Assembly: GCA_009920815.1 (NCBI GenBank)
Contig: RFZH01000102.1
Span: 1-8,158 of the forward strand
Length of the DNA stretch: 8,158 nucleotides
Source: Paracoccaceae bacterium
GTDB taxonomy: Bacteria; Pseudomonadota; Alphaproteobacteria; Rhodobacterales; Rhodobacteraceae
Reading direction: 5' to 3'
Every line of letters starts with the position of its first letter. The first letter of the stretch is position 1. The notes under the pieces are model-generated. The model saw only the letters and a program-made list of their open reading frames with translations, searched no databases and was not told the origin of the DNA. Of the stretch, positions 5,839 through 8,158 are shown one piece after another. The position numbers and the translations under genes are program-made.

Positions 5839-6543
5839 TTACGAAACCGATAACAGCGCGGGAATTTCACCAATGTCATTCAAAACCAAATCCGCATATG
5901 GATCCAGATCAGACCGCACAGCCATCCCCGTAAGCACACCGATTGCCAGCATGCCGGCGGCACGCCCTGCCACCAAATCATGGGTGCTGTCACCCACCAT
6001 TGCGCAACGCTCAGGTGATACGCCAACATGGCGTGCACAGGCCCACAGGGGATCCGGAGTGGGCTTTGCCCCAAACCCGCTGTCAAATCCGACAATGAAA
6101 TCCACAACATCTAAACAATTCGCGCGTTCCATATGCGCACGCGCCGCGCGTTCGGTGTCATTGGTCATCACTGCGACCTTTAAGCCCGCTGCGCGCAGAC
6201 GTTCAAAATAGCGCCGCAAAGGAACAACTTCGGCCTGCGGCAGATTAAGCGCCATTTGCATCAATGTTTTTTCTAATTCTTCGATCGTATAACCAGGCAA
6301 TTCGCTGTGAAACAATTCGGCCGCTTCACGGTTTGTCCCTGCAATCACGGGGGACGACGGTAAATAGGATTGCGTTTCCAAATCATAATGCGTGGCGATG
6401 GCCAATCGGTGTTCCAAATCCCGATCCCCTTCGGCCAAGGCCATGATCAAGCGACCGCCAAAGACATTCCATGTGGTTCCAAAATCAAACAACGTGCCAT
6501 CTTTGTCAAAAATAATGGCATCTAAATCCAACCGTTGTGTCAT
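5839..6543 (-). CDS. HAD-family hydrolase, phosphoglycolate-phosphatase-like
   Basis: A 234-residue cytosolic HAD-superfamily phosphatase. All four HAD motifs are visible: motif I FDKDGTLFD with nucleophile D13 and acid/base D15, motif II T127 in VMTNDTE, motif III K160 in GAKPTPDP, and motif IV GDSTHD with D185 and D189. A helical cap lies between motifs I and II (about 20-105), as in Gph-type subclass I enzymes. The physiological substrate cannot be told from these motifs, and Gph is only the nearest familiar name. The start is taken as the ATG at 6543, because it overlaps the DUF3572 stop as ATGA and leads directly into motif I. A TTG two codons upstream is the alternative. The two genes are thus almost certainly translationally coupled. 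The methyltransferase gene follows after a 94-bp gap. Confidence 0.9.
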   Translation of the reverse strand: MTQRLDLDAIIFDKDGTLFDFGTTWNVFGGRLIMALAEGDRDLEHRLAIATHYDLETQSYLPSSPVIAGTNREAAELFHSELPGYTIEELEKTLMQMALNLPQAEVVPLRRYFERLRAAGLKVAVMTNDTERAARAHMERANCLDVVDFIVGFDSGFGAKPTPDPLWACARHVGVSPERCAMVGDSTHDLVAGRAAGMLAIGVLTGMAVRSDLDPYADLVLNDIGEIPALLSVS

Positions 6544-6821
6544 GTCCAATGCACTGCCTCGCCGCCTGGTAATACCGCCCGTGCTTTCATCATCAGGTCA
6601 GGTTTTTCATTATTCTCTTGGGCAAAGCGTATCACCCACTGATCATCCATTAACACAAAATCCAGCACCGCACCCAAAAATTCGGGCGATCCTGCGCCTT
6701 GTTTCAAGTCTTCTACGCTTGCGCCGCTGGCCCCCATAAAAAGGCCAATCAAATCTTCTTGGCCAACCAACCATGTCAAAACAGACAAGGCATATCGTTC
6801 CGCGACATCGCGTGAGATCAT
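6540..6821 (-). CDS. DUF3572 family protein
   Basis: A 93-residue small, acidic, soluble protein with the DUF3572 pattern of alphaproteobacteria: an N-terminal helix with ALSVLTWLVGQEDLIGLFM (about 12-30), then a DLKQGAGSPEFLGAVLDFVLMDD block (about 38-60). Function is unknown. From memory, DUF3572 genes commonly sit beside pleD in alphaproteobacteria (the divK-pleD locus in Rhizobiales). Here the gene is divergent from a pleD-like gene, which supports both calls. The ATG has an AGGGGA-like ribosome-binding site about eight bases upstream. Its TGA overlaps the HAD phosphatase ATG. No signal peptide or convincing membrane segment is seen. Confidence 0.8.
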   Translation of the reverse strand: MISRDVAERYALSVLTWLVGQEDLIGLFMGASGASVEDLKQGAGSPEFLGAVLDFVLMDDQWVIRFAQENNEKPDLMMKARAVLPGGEAVHWT

Positions 6822-6900
6822 TATTTTTTCCCCTTGGAAAGGTTTTGTTAACCCAATTCAGTAAAATTTAAACAAACTTGCAACCAAAAAGGCGACAACT
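6822..6900. promoter_or_regulatory. Divergent intergenic region between DUF3572 and pleD-like genes
   Basis: A 79-bp AT-rich gap that must hold the promoters of both divergent genes. It contains a GTTAAC palindrome (6847-6852) and a possible weak plus-strand promoter, TTGTTA (6845-6850), 17 bases from TTAAAC (6868-6873). The AAGGCG at 6889-6894 is a plausible ribosome-binding site for the GTG at 6901. No CtrA-type TTAA-N7-TTAA site is present. Confidence 0.3.
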
Positions 6901-8158
6901 GTGTCGGGACATGTACTTTTGATTGGGGACGATGGGCCAGCACGAAATGCGTTGCGGGACCGTTTGCAACACGCATTGTTCAATGTCACGCCCTCTGCGC
7001 AGCTGATGACAACAGATCCAGACCAATACGATTGTATCTTGGACACCCGCAGCCATGTGGAAAGAAATACATCAATAGCGTATGAAACATTGCCCATTCT
7101 GGCCCTATGTGACCCCAAGCAGGACCTATCCACAATCTTAGGAAACACCGCAGAAGACGCACTTAGAACCCCATTTCAGGACCGAGAGTTGATCGCACGC
7201 ATCCGTGCTATGATCAGACGCCGCCATGCATCGCGCGAATTAAAATTACGTGAAGGCACGAATCGGGCATTGGGATTTAATGAAAGCCCTGATGTTTTTG
7301 CCCATAAAAAAACATGTTTTGTGGTGACACGTACCGGTGCGTTGCCACGCGCGCTGGCACAGGTGGATACAACCACCCTGCCCTTTATGTTTCGGGCAAA
7401 ATCGCGTGAAGATTTTCAATCGCTCCTGTCCGAGCGCAATATTGATGCAGTGTTATTTGATTTTGACCTGTCCACGACGGATCAAGCCCCGAATATTCTA
7501 TTGGACCTTCGTGCGCATCCGAACACGCGTTATGCCGCCATTTTGTGTATGTACGCGGCCGATCGGCTGGACAAAGCTTATGAGGCACTGGAACTAGGCG
7601 CGGATGATGTTTTTGTGGATACCGCCACAAGCGCCGAGATCCAGCACCGCATTACACTGCAATGGACTGCAAAAGATACGAATGCTGCGCTGCGCCAATC
7701 TAATCAGATTGGGTTATACGCAGCGGTGACGGATACTTTGACGGGACTATTCAATCGTCGCTATGCCATGACACATATCCAGCATTTATGCAAAGTTGCG
7801 CAAACCAAAAACGGTTCCGTTACCGCGTTAATGATCGACATAGACCATTTCAAAGCGGTCAATGATACTTTTGGTCATTTCGCAGGTGATCAGGTTTTGA
7901 TCGCCGTCGCAGATACATTAAAATCGGCCGTGCGCGCATCAGACCTGGTGGCCCGCATGGGCGGCGAAGAATTCGTGATACTTTTGCCAGATATAAAAGA
8001 ACGCGATGCAAAACGATTGGCCGATCGACTGTGCCAACTGGTCCGAAAAATGCAATTGGATGCGATCACAGGATCCGTCACCATCAGCATTGGCGTCAGC
8101 CGCTATGATCCAACCAGTTTAATGACCTATGTCAATCCAGATATCTTAAAACAGGCTG
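6901..8158 (+). CDS. pleD: PleD-like response regulator / diguanylate cyclase (REC-REC-GGDEF), 3' end outside the window
   Basis: The frame is open from a GTG at 6901 to the window end (419 complete codons). An in-frame stop lies upstream at 6862-6864 and no ATG lies between, so GTG is the only reasonable start. It has PleD architecture: REC1 (about 1-110), REC2 (about 137-255), the linker VTDTLTGLFNRRY (276-288) and the GGDEF domain. The metal-binding Asp is in MIDIDHF (311-317), the I-site is R345-A-S-D348, and the active site is GGEEF 354-358. About 35 residues should follow beyond the window. The output domain looks fully active. REC1 keeps D10, D11 and a candidate acceptor D48, but the switch Thr/Ser appears as C70 and the invariant Lys as T90. 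REC2 lacks the acidic pair (V142-T-R) although D187 sits at the acceptor position. It would make c-di-GMP, but phosphorylation control is doubtful. Confidence 0.87.
   Translation, partial: MSGHVLLIGDDGPARNALRDRLQHALFNVTPSAQLMTTDPDQYDCILDTRSHVERNTSIAYETLPILALCDPKQDLSTILGNTAEDALRTPFQDRELIARIRAMIRRRHASRELKLREGTNRALGFNESPDVFAHKKTCFVVTRTGALPRALAQVDTTTLPFMFRAKSREDFQSLLSERNIDAVLFDFDLSTTDQAPNILLDLRAHPNTRYAAILCMYAADRLDKAYEALELGADDVFVDTATSAEIQHRITLQWTAKDTNAALRQSNQIGLYAAVTDTLTGLFNRRYAMTHIQHLCKVAQTKNGSVTALMIDIDHFKAVNDTFGHFAGDQVLIAVADTLKSAVRASDLVARMGGEEFVILLPDIKERDAKRLADRLCQLVRKMQLDAITGSVTISIGVSRYDPTSLMTYVNPDILKQA

Noticed and set aside
5444..6211. A 255-codon open frame on the plus strand
   Set aside because: It lies antisense across the 5' part of the methyltransferase gene, the intergenic gap and most of the HAD phosphatase gene. 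Its translation shows no recognisable domain, and both opposite-strand genes are firmly identified.
6847..6871. Possible CtrA binding site in the DUF3572/pleD gap
   Set aside because: The two TTAA elements are 16 bases apart rather than 7, so they do not fit the CtrA consensus.
6858..7148. Minus-strand open frame of 96 codons upstream of DUF3572
   Set aside because: It overlaps the well-supported PleD-like coding sequence on the plus strand, and its translation has no domain features.

Overview
The window looks like a chromosomal segment of an alphaproteobacterium, most likely a Rhodobacterales/Roseobacter-group member. This inference rests on the gene content: a PleD-type double-receiver diguanylate cyclase divergent from a DUF3572 gene, a roseobacter-like MttB-family methyltransferase ending in a typical APTDF-type tail, and an H-NOX/HNOBA-GGDEF pair. 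Base composition is moderate. There are no transposases, tRNAs, rRNAs or CRISPR arrays, and almost every base is coding.

Region 1 (1-2592) is glycerol-3-phosphate catabolism. The aerobic G3P dehydrogenase glpD (minus) is divergent from its DeoR-family repressor glpR (plus). The 215-bp gap between them carries two clusters of TTCG-type half-sites spaced at one helical turn, the layout expected of GlpR operators.

Region 2 (2593-5838, all minus) reads, in transcription order: an MttB-family (COG5598) corrinoid-type methyltransferase, an H-NOX-domain protein, then an HNOBA-GGDEF protein overlapping the H-NOX gene by ATGA. Two features stand out. The H-NOX protein has lost the heme-ligating His and all three residues of the YxSxR motif. 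The HNOBA-GGDEF gene is cut by a single in-frame amber codon in the linker, exactly between its sensor and catalytic domains, while the GGDEF domain still looks intact. Either this is a decaying nitric-oxide/c-di-GMP module or a heme-free, possibly split, signalling pair.

Region 3 (5839-6821, minus) is a tightly coupled pair: DUF3572, then a HAD-family phosphatase overlapping it by ATGA. Region 4 (6901 to the window end, plus) is a PleD-like response regulator/diguanylate cyclase that starts at GTG and runs off the window. Its GGDEF domain is intact but both receiver domains are degenerate.

The window therefore holds two GGDEF domains, both with an intact RxxD product-inhibition site and both attached to unusual sensory modules. 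The rest is conventional metabolism.
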